A stretch of 12,231 nucleotides of DNA from NCBI GenBank assembly GCA_036260075.1, contig DATAAM010000030.1:1-12231 (forward strand). The letters run 5' to 3'. Shown one piece after another: positions 6,042 to 12,231 of the stretch. The DNA comes from DATAAM01 sp036260075 (GTDB lineage: Bacteria > Actinomycetota > Acidimicrobiia > Acidimicrobiales > JAHWLA01). The notes under the pieces are model-generated. The model ran no database searches and had not been told where the DNA came from. It saw nothing but the letters and a program-made list of their open reading frames with translations. Numbering within the stretch: position 1 is the stretch's first letter; every line of letters begins with the position of its first letter. Made by a program: the position numbers and the translations under genes.

Positions 6042-6694
6042 GCGGCCTCGGCGGCCCGGCGGATGCGGCGGGCGGCGTCGGCGGGGTCGGCCGCCCGGAA
6101 CACGGCGTTGCCGGCCACGAACACGGTGGCGCCTGCCTCGGCTGCCACCCGCGCCGTCTCCTCGTTGATGCCGCCGTCGACCTGGATGGGCAGCGCCAGG
6201 CCGCGACGGTCGAGCTCGTCGCGGGTCCGCCGCACCTTGTCCATCACCTCGGCGATGAACGACTGCCCGCCGAAGCCCGGGAACACCGTCATGAGCAGCA
6301 ACAGGTCGAGGCGGTCGAGGAACGGCTCGTAGGCCTCGTAGGGCGTGTCGGGGTTGACCGCCAGGCCCACGTCGAGGCCCAGGCCCCGCATCTGCTCGAT
6401 GAGGTCGTCGGTACCACCGATCTCCACGTGCACGGAGCACCCGTCGGCCCCCGCCTTCCGGAAGGCCTCGAGGTAGTCGGCCGGGTCGGTGATCATCAGG
6501 TGGCAGTCGAGGTAGAGGTCGGTGTGCTTCCGCAGCGACGCCACCACCGGCGGGCCGATGGTGAGGTTGGGCACGAAGTGGCCGTCCATCACGTCGACGT
6601 GCAGCAGGTCGCTCTCCGGGGAGACCGCGTCGACCGCGGCGGCCAAGGCGGCGAAGTCGGCGGAGAGGATCGACGGGGCGATGCGAACGGCCAT
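6020..6694 (-). CDS. rpe: Ribulose-phosphate 3-epimerase
   Basis: Rpe interconverts ribulose-5-phosphate and xylulose-5-phosphate in the cytoplasmic pentose-phosphate pathway. 224 aa, a complete TIM barrel. Seen: APSILSADF near the start (catalytic-site Ser), HVDVMDGHFVPN with metal His/Asp, LDCHLMITDP with the second metal His, MTVFPGFGGQSFI forming the flexible active-site loop, and VDGGINEETA with the catalytic Asp, followed by the phosphate-binding VAGNAVF. The ATG at 6694 matches the family start and lies 11 nt after the rsmB stop, with no clear ribosome-binding site; re-initiation is likely. The 3' end overlaps the mogA-type gene by 22 nt. Its substrate is also the substrate of RibB, encoded 4 kb away. 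Confidence 0.97.
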   Translation of the reverse strand: MAVRIAPSILSADFAALAAAVDAVSPESDLLHVDVMDGHFVPNLTIGPPVVASLRKHTDLYLDCHLMITDPADYLEAFRKAGADGCSVHVEIGGTDDLIEQMRGLGLDVGLAVNPDTPYEAYEPFLDRLDLLLLMTVFPGFGGQSFIAEVMDKVRRTRDELDRRGLALPIQVDGGINEETARVAAEAGATVFVAGNAVFRAADPADAARRIRRAAEAACSAPRS

Positions 6695-6705
6695 CGGTGA
6701 CAACG

Positions 6706-7842
6706 CTACGGGGCGCGCACGGCCAGCACGTACATGCCGTCGGTGCCGGCCGTCTGCGGGAGCAGGCGGGCGCCCCGTCCGAGCGGCTCCCACGGCGGGC
6801 CGGGCGGCGGCAGCGCCTCCCACGCCGGATGGGCGCCGGCCAGCCACTCGTCGATGCCGGCGGACTCCGCCCGGGTGAGCGTGCACACGCTGTAGACGAG
6901 CACGCCGCCCGGCCGCAGCAAGGGCATGGCGGCCACCAGCAGCTCGCGCTGGAGGCCGGCGAGGCGCTCGACGTCCTCCCGCTGCACGCGCCAGCGGGCG
7001 TCGGGCCGACGGCGCAGCACGCCCAAGCCCGAGCAAGGCGCGTCGACCAGCACGCGATCGACCGACGCAGACCGGCAGGGTGGGCGGCGGGCGTCCGCCT
7101 GCACGACGGCGACGTTGCCGAGGCCCAGCCGGCGAACGTTGGCCTGCACCAACCCGACCCGGTGGGACGCCACGTCGGACGCCACCACCAGCCCGGCACC
7201 CGCGGCGGCCAGGGCCGTGGCCTTGCCGCCCGGTGCCGCGCACACGTCGGCCACCCGCTCTCCCGCCTGCACGCCGACGAACGCCGCCACCCACTGCGAC
7301 GCCTCGTCCTGCACGTAGCCGTCCTCGCGTTCGGTGACGGGGGGCGGCTCGTTCATCTGCTCCAAGGCAGCCGCCGCCGCCTCGGCGCCCAGGTCGTCGG
7401 CCAGCAGGCGCACGATCCAGTCGGGGTAGCTCAGGCGAGTGGGTGGGTCGGGCCAGCGCGGCGGCAGGTCGGCGGCGACCTTGCGCAGCACGGCGTTGAC
7501 GAACCCCCGGGCCCGAGGTCCGACCTCGGCCACGGTGGCGGACACCGCGGCGTGCGAAGGCGTGCCCAGGAAGGCGAGCTGGTAGGCGCCGAGGCGGAGA
7601 GCGGCTCGCACGTCGGGGTCGAGGGGGCGGTCGACGAAGCGGTCGACCAGCCAGTCGCACGCCCGCCGCATGCGAGTGGTGCCGTAGGCCAGCTCGGTGA
7701 CGAAGCCGCGGTCGCGCCGCGACAGGCCGCTCTCGTCCAGCAGCGACGGCACGACGAGGTTGGCGTAGGCACCCTCCTCGACGCGCACCAGCGCGGCCAG
7801 CGCCACGCCCCGCGCCGAGGGCCTACCGGCCGAGGCGCTCAC
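6706..7842 (-). CDS. rsmB: 16S rRNA m5C967 methyltransferase with shortened middle
   Basis: RsmB (Sun/Fmu) uses SAM to methylate cytosine 967 of 16S rRNA. 378 aa, against about 430-470 for typical members. N-terminal NusB-like helical domain about 8-130; Rossmann methyltransferase domain about 175-375. Seen: SAM motif I DVCAAPGGKA at 199-208, VDAPCSGLGVLRRRPDARW at 266-284 with Cys270, and VYSVCTL at 316-322 with the nucleophile Cys320, ending in the usual PQTAGTDGMYVLA. The joining region is abrupt: NEPPPVTEREDGYVQDEAS (164-182) has only a few residues where homologues carry about 45-50 of the N1 RNA-binding subdomain. Both catalytic cysteines remain, so it is probably active. The GTG start at 7842 overlaps fmt by 20 nt. 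Confidence 0.95.
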   Translation of the reverse strand: MSASAGRPSARGVALAALVRVEEGAYANLVVPSLLDESGLSRRDRGFVTELAYGTTRMRRACDWLVDRFVDRPLDPDVRAALRLGAYQLAFLGTPSHAAVSATVAEVGPRARGFVNAVLRKVAADLPPRWPDPPTRLSYPDWIVRLLADDLGAEAAAAALEQMNEPPPVTEREDGYVQDEASQWVAAFVGVQAGERVADVCAAPGGKATALAAAGAGLVVASDVASHRVGLVQANVRRLGLGNVAVVQADARRPPCRSASVDRVLVDAPCSGLGVLRRRPDARWRVQREDVERLAGLQRELLVAAMPLLRPGGVLVYSVCTLTRAESAGIDEWLAGAHPAWEALPPPGPPWEPLGRGARLLPQTAGTDGMYVLAVRAP

Positions 7843-8689
7843 CGGGCTGGGGTCGGGCGCCGTTGGCCCATGCGGTGGCGAGCTGGGCCGACTTGCCCTC
7901 CGGCTGCACTTCGACGAGCTCGACGCCCGCCCCGTCGCCCGCCGCCACCACCAGCCCCTCCAGCTCCCCCGGCGCCCCGGCGGCGGCAGGCACGGGCCGG
8001 GCCCGCAGCACGCGCAGGCGCTTGCCCCGGAACGTCGTCCACGCCTTGCCCAGGCGCGCCACGCGGTGCACGTGCTCGGCGGGCTGCGACCAGTCGATGT
8101 GCAGCTCGTGGGGCTCGACCTTCGCCGCGTACGTGGGCTCCCCCTCCTGCGGCACCGGCTCGCCGAGCCCGCCGCCCAGGCGCTCGACCAGCAGGCGAGA
8201 GCCGATCGTCACCAGCCGGGCGCGCAGCTCGTCGGCCGTCTCCTCCGACCCGATGGGCACCCGCTCGAGTGCGTACACCGGGCCGGTGTCGAGCCCTTCC
8301 TCCAGCTGCATGAGGCACACGCCGGTCTCCGTGTCACCGGCCAGGATGGCGCGCTCCACCGGGGCGGCGCCCCGCCACCGCGGCAGCAGCGAGAAGTGGA
8401 TGTTCACCATCGGCACCTTGTCGAGCACGTGGGGCTTGATCAGGCGGCCGAAGGCGACGACCACGCCCAGCTCCACGTCGGCGTCGAGCACGTCGTCCAC
8501 CCGGTCGGTGACGGGGACGCCCCGGGCCTGGGCCACCGCCTTGACGGGGCTGGGCAGCAGGGCGCCGCCCCGACCGCGCCGCCGGTCCGGCTGCGAGACG
8601 ACCAGGGCGATGTCGTGGCCCGCGTCGAGCAGCGCCTCCAGCGGGGGGACCGCCGCCTCGGGCGTGCCCAGGTAGGCGATGCGGGTCAG
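7823..8689 (-). CDS. fmt: Methionyl-tRNA formyltransferase, apparent CTG start
   Basis: Fmt formylates initiator Met-tRNA from 10-formyl-THF. With the CTG start it has 288 aa. Seen: LGTPEAAVPPLEALL (7-21), SQPDRRRGRG (32-41), PSPVK (46-50), catalytic VNIHFSLLPRWRGAAP at 95-110 (Asn96, His98) and EGLDTGP at 131-137 (Asp134). The C-terminal OB-like tRNA-binding domain begins around 190 (VEPHELHIDWSQPA). The N-terminal Rossmann strand RIAYLGTP is needed by the family, yet no ATG, GTG or TTG exists in frame upstream of it; the next in-frame GTG at 8536 would remove 50 essential residues. The CTG at 8689-8687 has AGGAGG 8 nt upstream, so it is the best start. It lies 28 nt after def and overlaps rsmB by 20 nt. 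Confidence 0.94.
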   Translation of the reverse strand: MTRIAYLGTPEAAVPPLEALLDAGHDIALVVSQPDRRRGRGGALLPSPVKAVAQARGVPVTDRVDDVLDADVELGVVVAFGRLIKPHVLDKVPMVNIHFSLLPRWRGAAPVERAILAGDTETGVCLMQLEEGLDTGPVYALERVPIGSEETADELRARLVTIGSRLLVERLGGGLGEPVPQEGEPTYAAKVEPHELHIDWSQPAEHVHRVARLGKAWTTFRGKRLRVLRARPVPAAAGAPGELEGLVVAAGDGAGVELVEVQPEGKSAQLATAWANGARPQPGERLGR

Positions 8690-8696
8690 TGAGTGG

Positions 8697-8702
8697 TCCT
8701 CC
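8697..8702 (-). promoter_or_regulatory. Strong ribosome-binding site that fixes the fmt start
   Basis: The minus strand reads AGGAGG here, 8 nt before the CTG at 8689. It is the best match to a consensus Shine-Dalgarno in this operon and supports CTG as the true initiation codon of fmt. No ATG, GTG or TTG lies within its reach in the fmt frame. Confidence 0.7.
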
Positions 8703-8717
8703 TGCGGGGGACCACTG

Positions 8718-9242
8718 CTACCACGGCGCCCGCAGCTCGGTGTCGGCCGCGGGCAGAGTCAGGGCCCGGCTGCGGAGGATGCGCAGGGCCTCCTTGCGCT
8801 GGTCGGCGTCGAGCCGGTCGAGCAGGAGCGTGCCGTCGAGGTGGTCGAGCTCGTGCTGGAACACGCGGGCCAGGTACTCGTCGGCCTCGATGGAGATCTC
8901 GTTGCCGTCGAGGTCGCGGCCCACGAGGTGCACCTGCTTGGGCCGCACGATCTCCCACGAGAGGCCCGGCACCGACAGGCACCCCTCCTCGAAGGCCCAC
9001 TCGCCGTCGGACCCCTCGATGCGGGGGTTGACGATCACCTTCGGGCCCTCGCCCACGTCGTAGACGAACAGCCGCTTCTGCACCCCGACCTGCGGCGCAG
9101 CCAGGCCCACGCCGGGTGCCGCGTACATCGTCTCCACCATGTCCTCGGCCAGCCGCACGAGTGACCCGTCGATCTCCTGCACCTCGGCGGCGCGCTGCTT
9201 GAGCACGGGGTCGCCGAAGACGCGGATGACGTAGGCGGGCAC
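8718..9242 (-). CDS. def: Peptide deformylase
   Basis: Def removes the formyl group from new protein N-termini at the ribosome, reversing the mark set by the fmt product encoded just downstream. 174 aa. The three family motifs are intact: GVGLAAPQ at 44-51, EGCLS at 86-90 with metal ligand Cys88, and HELDH at 130-134 with two metal His and the catalytic Glu. The EGCLS form indicates a classical (type 1) enzyme. The start is GTG at 9242, because PAYVIRVFGDPVL aligns with the usual N-terminus; only GAGG 2 nt upstream could act as a ribosome-binding site. It begins 4 nt after the membrane-protein stop, so it is probably coupled to that gene. Confidence 0.97.
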   Translation of the reverse strand: MPAYVIRVFGDPVLKQRAAEVQEIDGSLVRLAEDMVETMYAAPGVGLAAPQVGVQKRLFVYDVGEGPKVIVNPRIEGSDGEWAFEEGCLSVPGLSWEIVRPKQVHLVGRDLDGNEISIEADEYLARVFQHELDHLDGTLLLDRLDADQRKEALRILRSRALTLPAADTELRAPW

Positions 9243-9246
9243 GACC

Positions 9247-9969
9247 TCAGACTACCGGAGGGGGTGGCGCACTCCGATCGACGCGCTCGTGCTCGCGCAG
9301 GTGGACGGCGGCGACGAGCCCCGCCCCTCCGGCGAGCGCGCCGGCGGTGAGGAACAGGCGGGCACCGCCTTCGCGCACGCTCTGGGCCTCGCCGTCGGAG
9401 AGCAGCCCCGGGACCAGCACTTGGGCCAGGCCGTAGAGCGTGACGGCGCCCGCGCCGACGAGGACGAGCACGGCCACGAACTGCGTGGCGTACAGGTAGG
9501 CGTGCACGACCCGGGCGCCCGCCCCGCCACGGAAACCCTCCGCATCGAGCAGGCCGAGCAGGGTGCGGCGGTGGTGCCACAGCATCCCGCCCGCCACGAC
9601 CACGACGAAGGCGCCCGCCAGCGCGCCCGCGGTGGCGTCCTCGACGTCGCTGTCGTCGACGGGTGTGAGCGGGGTCTCGCTCCGCGGCTCGAAGTCGTCG
9701 CCGAAGTCGGGCTCGGCTGTGACGGAGAAGCTGTCCTCCTCCCCGATGAGCGAGGAGACGGACGCGACCGCGGCGGTGAGCCCGAACAGCGCGGTGAAGA
9801 CCAGGACGAACGACACCGCCGTGAGGTAGGTGGCGGGCAACCGGTGGTTGTGCGGGTCGGGCTCGTTGCGCGCCGTGGAGACGCCGACCACCACGACCAC
9901 GAGGAGGCCGAAGAGCACCAGCGGCAGGACGATCGAGAAGCCGGCGAACAGCAGTCCCAACGAGGCCAT
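9247..9969 (-). CDS. Five-helix membrane protein of unknown function
   Basis: 240 aa. Predicted membrane segments lie at about 5-30, 48-75, 111-130, 157-184 and 202-223. Between helices 2 and 3 is a strongly acidic loop (about 77-110, rich in Asp/Glu with DFGDDFEP and DDSDVED) that contains no cysteines. A basic turn WHHRRT follows helix 3, and the tail ends in SAPPPPVV. The helix 3-5 part faintly resembles small membrane proteins annotated as DUF5671, but I do not claim that family. With five helices the two ends lie on opposite sides; the positive-inside rule puts WHHRRT in the cytoplasm and the acidic loop outside. The ATG at 9969 is chosen from the hydrophobic start MASLGLLFAG. A TACGGT box 5 nt before it suggests a leaderless transcript. 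It starts the def-fmt-rsmB-rpe run. Confidence 0.82.
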   Translation of the reverse strand: MASLGLLFAGFSIVLPLVLFGLLVVVVVGVSTARNEPDPHNHRLPATYLTAVSFVLVFTALFGLTAAVASVSSLIGEEDSFSVTAEPDFGDDFEPRSETPLTPVDDSDVEDATAGALAGAFVVVVAGGMLWHHRRTLLGLLDAEGFRGGAGARVVHAYLYATQFVAVLVLVGAGAVTLYGLAQVLVPGLLSDGEAQSVREGGARLFLTAGALAGGAGLVAAVHLREHERVDRSAPPPPVV

Positions 9970-9974
9970 GCCAA

Positions 9975-9980
9975 ACCGTA
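9975..9980 (-). promoter_or_regulatory. Candidate -10 box, leaderless start of the membrane-protein operon
   Basis: TACGGT on the minus strand fits TANNNT and ends 5 nt before the ATG at 9969, the spacing expected when transcription begins at or next to the start codon. No good ribosome-binding site competes. The 97-nt gap to priA (9970-10066) otherwise holds only short GC repeats and no clear terminator. No -35 box was recognised. Confidence 0.35.
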
Positions 9981-10066
9981 TCGCCCCTGCCCCTGCGGGG
10001 GACGGAGCCGGCGCTGCGCGCTGTTCCCGGTCGGCGCACCCGTGGCGCACAGCGAACGGATCGGTG

Positions 10067-11758
10067 TCAGGCCCGGAGGGGGTCGACCTCCACGCGCAAC
10101 CGGCCGGAGGGGCGGGAGGTGCGGGCCAGGGCGTCGCAGAGGCTGCGGTGGTCGGGCGCCCGCAGGAGCCACCGCCCGTCGGCCGGGCCGAGGCGCTCGA
10201 GCTCGGGGGGCGCGGCGGCCACGTACTCGTCGGCCGCCTCCCCCGCCACCAAGGCCAGCGCGGCGGCGGGCGGCAACCGCAGCGCCTCCCGCCGGGGCCG
10301 CTCGACGGCCGCCACCCGGCCCGGGTCGGCGTGCACGGCGGCAGCCACCACCTCGTGGTCGGGCACGCGGGTCTGGAGCAACAGGCGCCCGCCCTCGGCT
10401 CGCCCCCCCACCACGCGGGCGGCCCGGGCCAGCAGGGCCAGCGCCTGCTCGGCGGCCCGGAAGCGGGGCGCCAGCAGCTCCTGGTCGAGGTCGAGGAAGG
10501 CGACGACGTCGGCGTGCGGCACCCGGTGCAGCACGGCTTCGGTTCCCACGACCACGGCCGTGGTCGGCACGTCAGCGGACTCGCCGGTGACCTCGCCCAC
10601 GGGCACGCCCGCCAACGCCTCCAGCTCCTCGCGCACCCGGGCCACGCCTGCCCGCAGGTTGCGCAGGCGCGTCGCCCCGCACGAGGCACAGACCACCGGG
10701 CGGGTGGCCGCGCACGCACGGCACCGCAGTCGCTCGCCTTCGTCCTGCTCCAGCGCCGACCCGCACCGGTCGCAGCGGGCGAGCTCGCCGCACGACGCGC
10801 AGGCCAGCAGGCGGGCCCGACCCTTGCGGTTGAGGACGCACACCACCCGTCCCCCGCTGCGCAGCAGGTCGACCAGCCGCTCGGAGTACAGGCCCGAGCG
10901 CGGGTCGTCGCGGCGCCGGTCGGCGACGAGCACGGCAGGCCAGCCCGCCCGCTCCTCGGCCCGCGAGAGGAGCAACGGCTCAGGCAGGTCGAGCGTCGGG
11001 CACGGCGACAGCAGCACCACCGGCACACCCGCCCGGCGGCCGCGCTCGGCCGCCACCTGCCAGGCGTTCCACGTGGGCGCCCGCTCCTCTTGGTAGACCT
11101 CGTCGTGGGCGTCGACCACCACGACGGCAGCCAGGCCCGGCGCGGGCGCCCACGCCGCCGCCCGGGCGCCCACCACCGTCACGCCTCCTGCCGCCGCCCG
11201 CGCCCACTCGCGGGGCACCAGCGCCACCGGCCTCCCCGCCCGCCGGAGCCGCGCGGCCAGGTGGGCGGCAGCGCCGAGCGAAGGCGCCAGCACGAGGGCG
11301 GGGTGGCGGGCCGCCACGAGGGGGAACGGGTCGGCGGCCGGCGGCAGCCGCACCGTCACCGGCGACGGACTGGCGAACGCCTCGTGCACGAGCTCGGGAT
11401 CCGCACCGACGGCGGCGGCGGGGGGCACGGCAGGCGCCGGGGGCGGCAGCCCCCGCACGGCCGTCGGTGGCGAGGCCGTGCGCAGGAAGGTGGCCCGCCG
11501 CCCCGCCCACCGCCACGCCGCCCACCCGCTCAGGGCCACGACGTCGGGCGGCGGACCCCACCCCGTCACCTTGGCCAGCGGCTTGAGGGCCTTGCCCGCG
11601 GGCGGCTCGACGTCGTCCTCCACCACCCAGCCCCCCACCCGCCGGCCGTGCAGGGCGATGCGGACCATCGTCCCGACGCGCACCTGGTCCGCGACCGCGT
11701 CGGGGACCAGGTAGTCGAACGTCTTGTCGATGGCGGGCACGTCCGGAAGGACCCGCAC
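10067..11758 (-). CDS. priA: Primosomal protein PriA, helicase motifs degenerate
   Basis: PriA recognises stalled forks and helps reload the replisome. 563 aa from a GTG at 11758. The start is fixed by VRVLPDVPAIDKTFDYLVP, the conserved start of the DNA-binding domain. Eight zinc cysteines are kept in four pairs: 320/323, 329/332, 346/349 and 357/360. The ATPase core is eroded: there is no GxTGSGKT Walker A around 135-160, the DEEH box is DAHD (216-219) and the SATP motif is SPCP (251-254). DAHDEVYQEERAPTWNAW still shows clear descent from the PriA helicase. Actinobacterial PriA proteins are known for lacking detectable helicase motifs, so a structural or loading role is expected. A large hairpin ends 13 nt upstream and no strong ribosome-binding site is visible. 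Confidence 0.92.
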   Translation of the reverse strand: MRVLPDVPAIDKTFDYLVPDAVADQVRVGTMVRIALHGRRVGGWVVEDDVEPPAGKALKPLAKVTGWGPPPDVVALSGWAAWRWAGRRATFLRTASPPTAVRGLPPPAPAVPPAAAVGADPELVHEAFASPSPVTVRLPPAADPFPLVAARHPALVLAPSLGAAAHLAARLRRAGRPVALVPREWARAAAGGVTVVGARAAAWAPAPGLAAVVVVDAHDEVYQEERAPTWNAWQVAAERGRRAGVPVVLLSPCPTLDLPEPLLLSRAEERAGWPAVLVADRRRDDPRSGLYSERLVDLLRSGGRVVCVLNRKGRARLLACASCGELARCDRCGSALEQDEGERLRCRACAATRPVVCASCGATRLRNLRAGVARVREELEALAGVPVGEVTGESADVPTTAVVVGTEAVLHRVPHADVVAFLDLDQELLAPRFRAAEQALALLARAARVVGGRAEGGRLLLQTRVPDHEVVAAAVHADPGRVAAVERPRREALRLPPAAALALVAGEAADEYVAAAPPELERLGPADGRWLLRAPDHRSLCDALARTSRPSGRLRVEVDPLRA

Positions 11759-11771
11759 GACGCGCTGCCCG

Positions 11772-11825
11772 CCGTTCTGGTGGGGGGAATGGACAGCCGG
11801 CGGTCCATTCCCCCCACCAGAACGG
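11772..11825 (-). terminator. Perfect 23-bp hairpin between metK and priA
   Basis: Arms 11772-11794 and 11803-11825 are exact inverted repeats of 23 bp around an 8-nt loop (agccggcg). It starts 16 nt after the metK stop and ends 13 nt before the priA GTG. Position and stability suggest a metK terminator, but no U-tract follows; several actinobacterial terminators lack one. Alternatives are an attenuator controlling priA, or an extragenic palindromic repeat. No second copy is present in the window. Confidence 0.65.
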
Positions 11826-11841
11826 GGAGGGGCGGGGCTGC

Positions 11842-12231
11842 TCAGAGGCCGACGGCCGACTTGAAGTCGTCCAGGCGGGAGAGCTGCTCCCAGCTGAACT
11901 CCTTGTCGGACCGGCCGAAGTGGCCGTAGGCCGCCGTGCGCCGGTAGATCGGCCGGCGCAGGTCGAGGTCGCGCACGATCGCCGCGGGTCGCAGGTCGAA
12001 CACCTCGTCGACCGCCTTGGCGATGGCGTCGTGGCCCACCGTCTCGGTGCCGAACGTCTCCACCATGATCGACACCGGTCGGGCCACCCCGATGGCGTAG
12101 GCCACCTGGATCTCGCAGCGCCGGGCGGCGCCCGAGGCCACCACGTGCTTGGCCACCCAACGGGCGGCGTAGGCACCGGAGCGGTCGACCTTCGAGGGGT
12201 CCTTGCCCGAGAAGGCGCCGCCGCCGTGGCG
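11842..12231 (-). CDS. metK: S-adenosylmethionine synthase, C-terminal part
   Basis: MetK makes SAM from methionine and ATP in the cytoplasm. Only the last 129 codons are in the window; the 5' end lies beyond base 12231. The visible part opens with RHGGGAFSGKDPSKVDRSGA, which contains the MetK signature GGGAFSGKD, and continues with YAARWVAKHVV, CEIQVAYAIGVARPVSI and VETFGTE, ending FKSAVGL. These are the third domain of the three-domain fold and supply substrate-loop and subunit-contact residues. The gene runs in the same direction as priA and is separated from it by the 54-nt hairpin. SAM is the methyl donor of the RsmB enzyme encoded downstream. No defect is seen. Confidence 0.96.
   Translation of the reverse strand, partial: RHGGGAFSGKDPSKVDRSGAYAARWVAKHVVASGAARRCEIQVAYAIGVARPVSIMVETFGTETVGHDAIAKAVDEVFDLRPAAIVRDLDLRRPIYRRTAAYGHFGRSDKEFSWEQLSRLDDFKSAVGL

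Noticed and set aside
9970..11028. Upstream extension of the membrane-protein frame into priA, giving a 593-codon protein
   Set aside because: The extension is out of frame with priA and low-complexity (Arg/Cys/Trp/Pro rich). The hydrophobic N-terminus at 9969 with a promoter-like box is a far better start.
11759..12160. Longer N-terminus for PriA through the hairpin into metK
   Set aside because: The added residues are a shadow of metK and of the palindrome. The conserved PriA start VRVLPDVPAIDKTFDYLVP coincides with the GTG at 11758.
1..12231. Mobile elements, CRISPR arrays, integrases, toxin-antitoxin pairs
   Set aside because: No transposase or nuclease domains, regular spaced repeats or paired small ORFs were found. 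The window is dominated by housekeeping genes.

Overview
This window is very GC-rich and densely packed. It looks like chromosomal DNA from a high-GC actinobacterium. The gene order metK, priA, (membrane gene), def, fmt, rsmB, rpe, then ribD, ribE, ribBA, ribH, hisG matches the conserved actinobacterial housekeeping block. The degenerate, helicase-motif-free PriA also points to Actinobacteria. The style of the proteins suggests a deep branch such as Acidimicrobiia, but that is an inference and not shown by any single marker. All genes except one lie on the minus strand, so the window reads biologically from right to left.

Right part (12231 to 5577, minus strand). The 3' end of metK comes first, followed by a 54-nt perfect hairpin and then priA, a five-helix membrane protein, def, fmt, rsmB, rpe and a mogA/moaB-type gene. 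From the membrane gene onward the genes overlap or are a few bases apart (gaps of 4, 28, -20, 11 and -22 nt), so they probably form one operon. def and fmt together handle N-formyl-methionine at protein N-termini. rsmB modifies 16S rRNA. rpe serves the pentose-phosphate pathway. The molybdopterin adenylyltransferase-like gene is the odd member. fmt appears to start at CTG.

Middle (5576 to 4015). This small accessory module interrupts the rpe-rib order. A plus-strand gene encodes a sigma-70-family (ECF-like) factor with a C-terminal transmembrane helix and an Ala/Thr-rich tail. It converges on a minus-strand gene for a 78-residue secreted four-cysteine protein. The two stop codons sit in one hairpin, three bases apart. 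This is the least ordinary part of the window.

Left part (4014 to 1, minus strand). Riboflavin biosynthesis genes ribD, ribE, ribBA and ribH encode the full route from GTP plus ribulose-5-phosphate to riboflavin, apart from the separate phosphatase step. They are followed by a long-form hisG that runs off the left edge. ribE/ribBA are 3 nt apart, ribBA/ribH overlap by 29 nt and ribH/hisG overlap in TGATG. The only real gap, ribD to ribE, holds two tandem hairpins and no recognisable FMN riboswitch. The rpe product's substrate, ribulose-5-phosphate, is also the substrate of the RibB half of RibBA, which may explain the ancestral clustering.

I saw no tRNA, rRNA, CRISPR array, insertion sequence or transposase. 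No stretch longer than about 110 bases lacks a gene.
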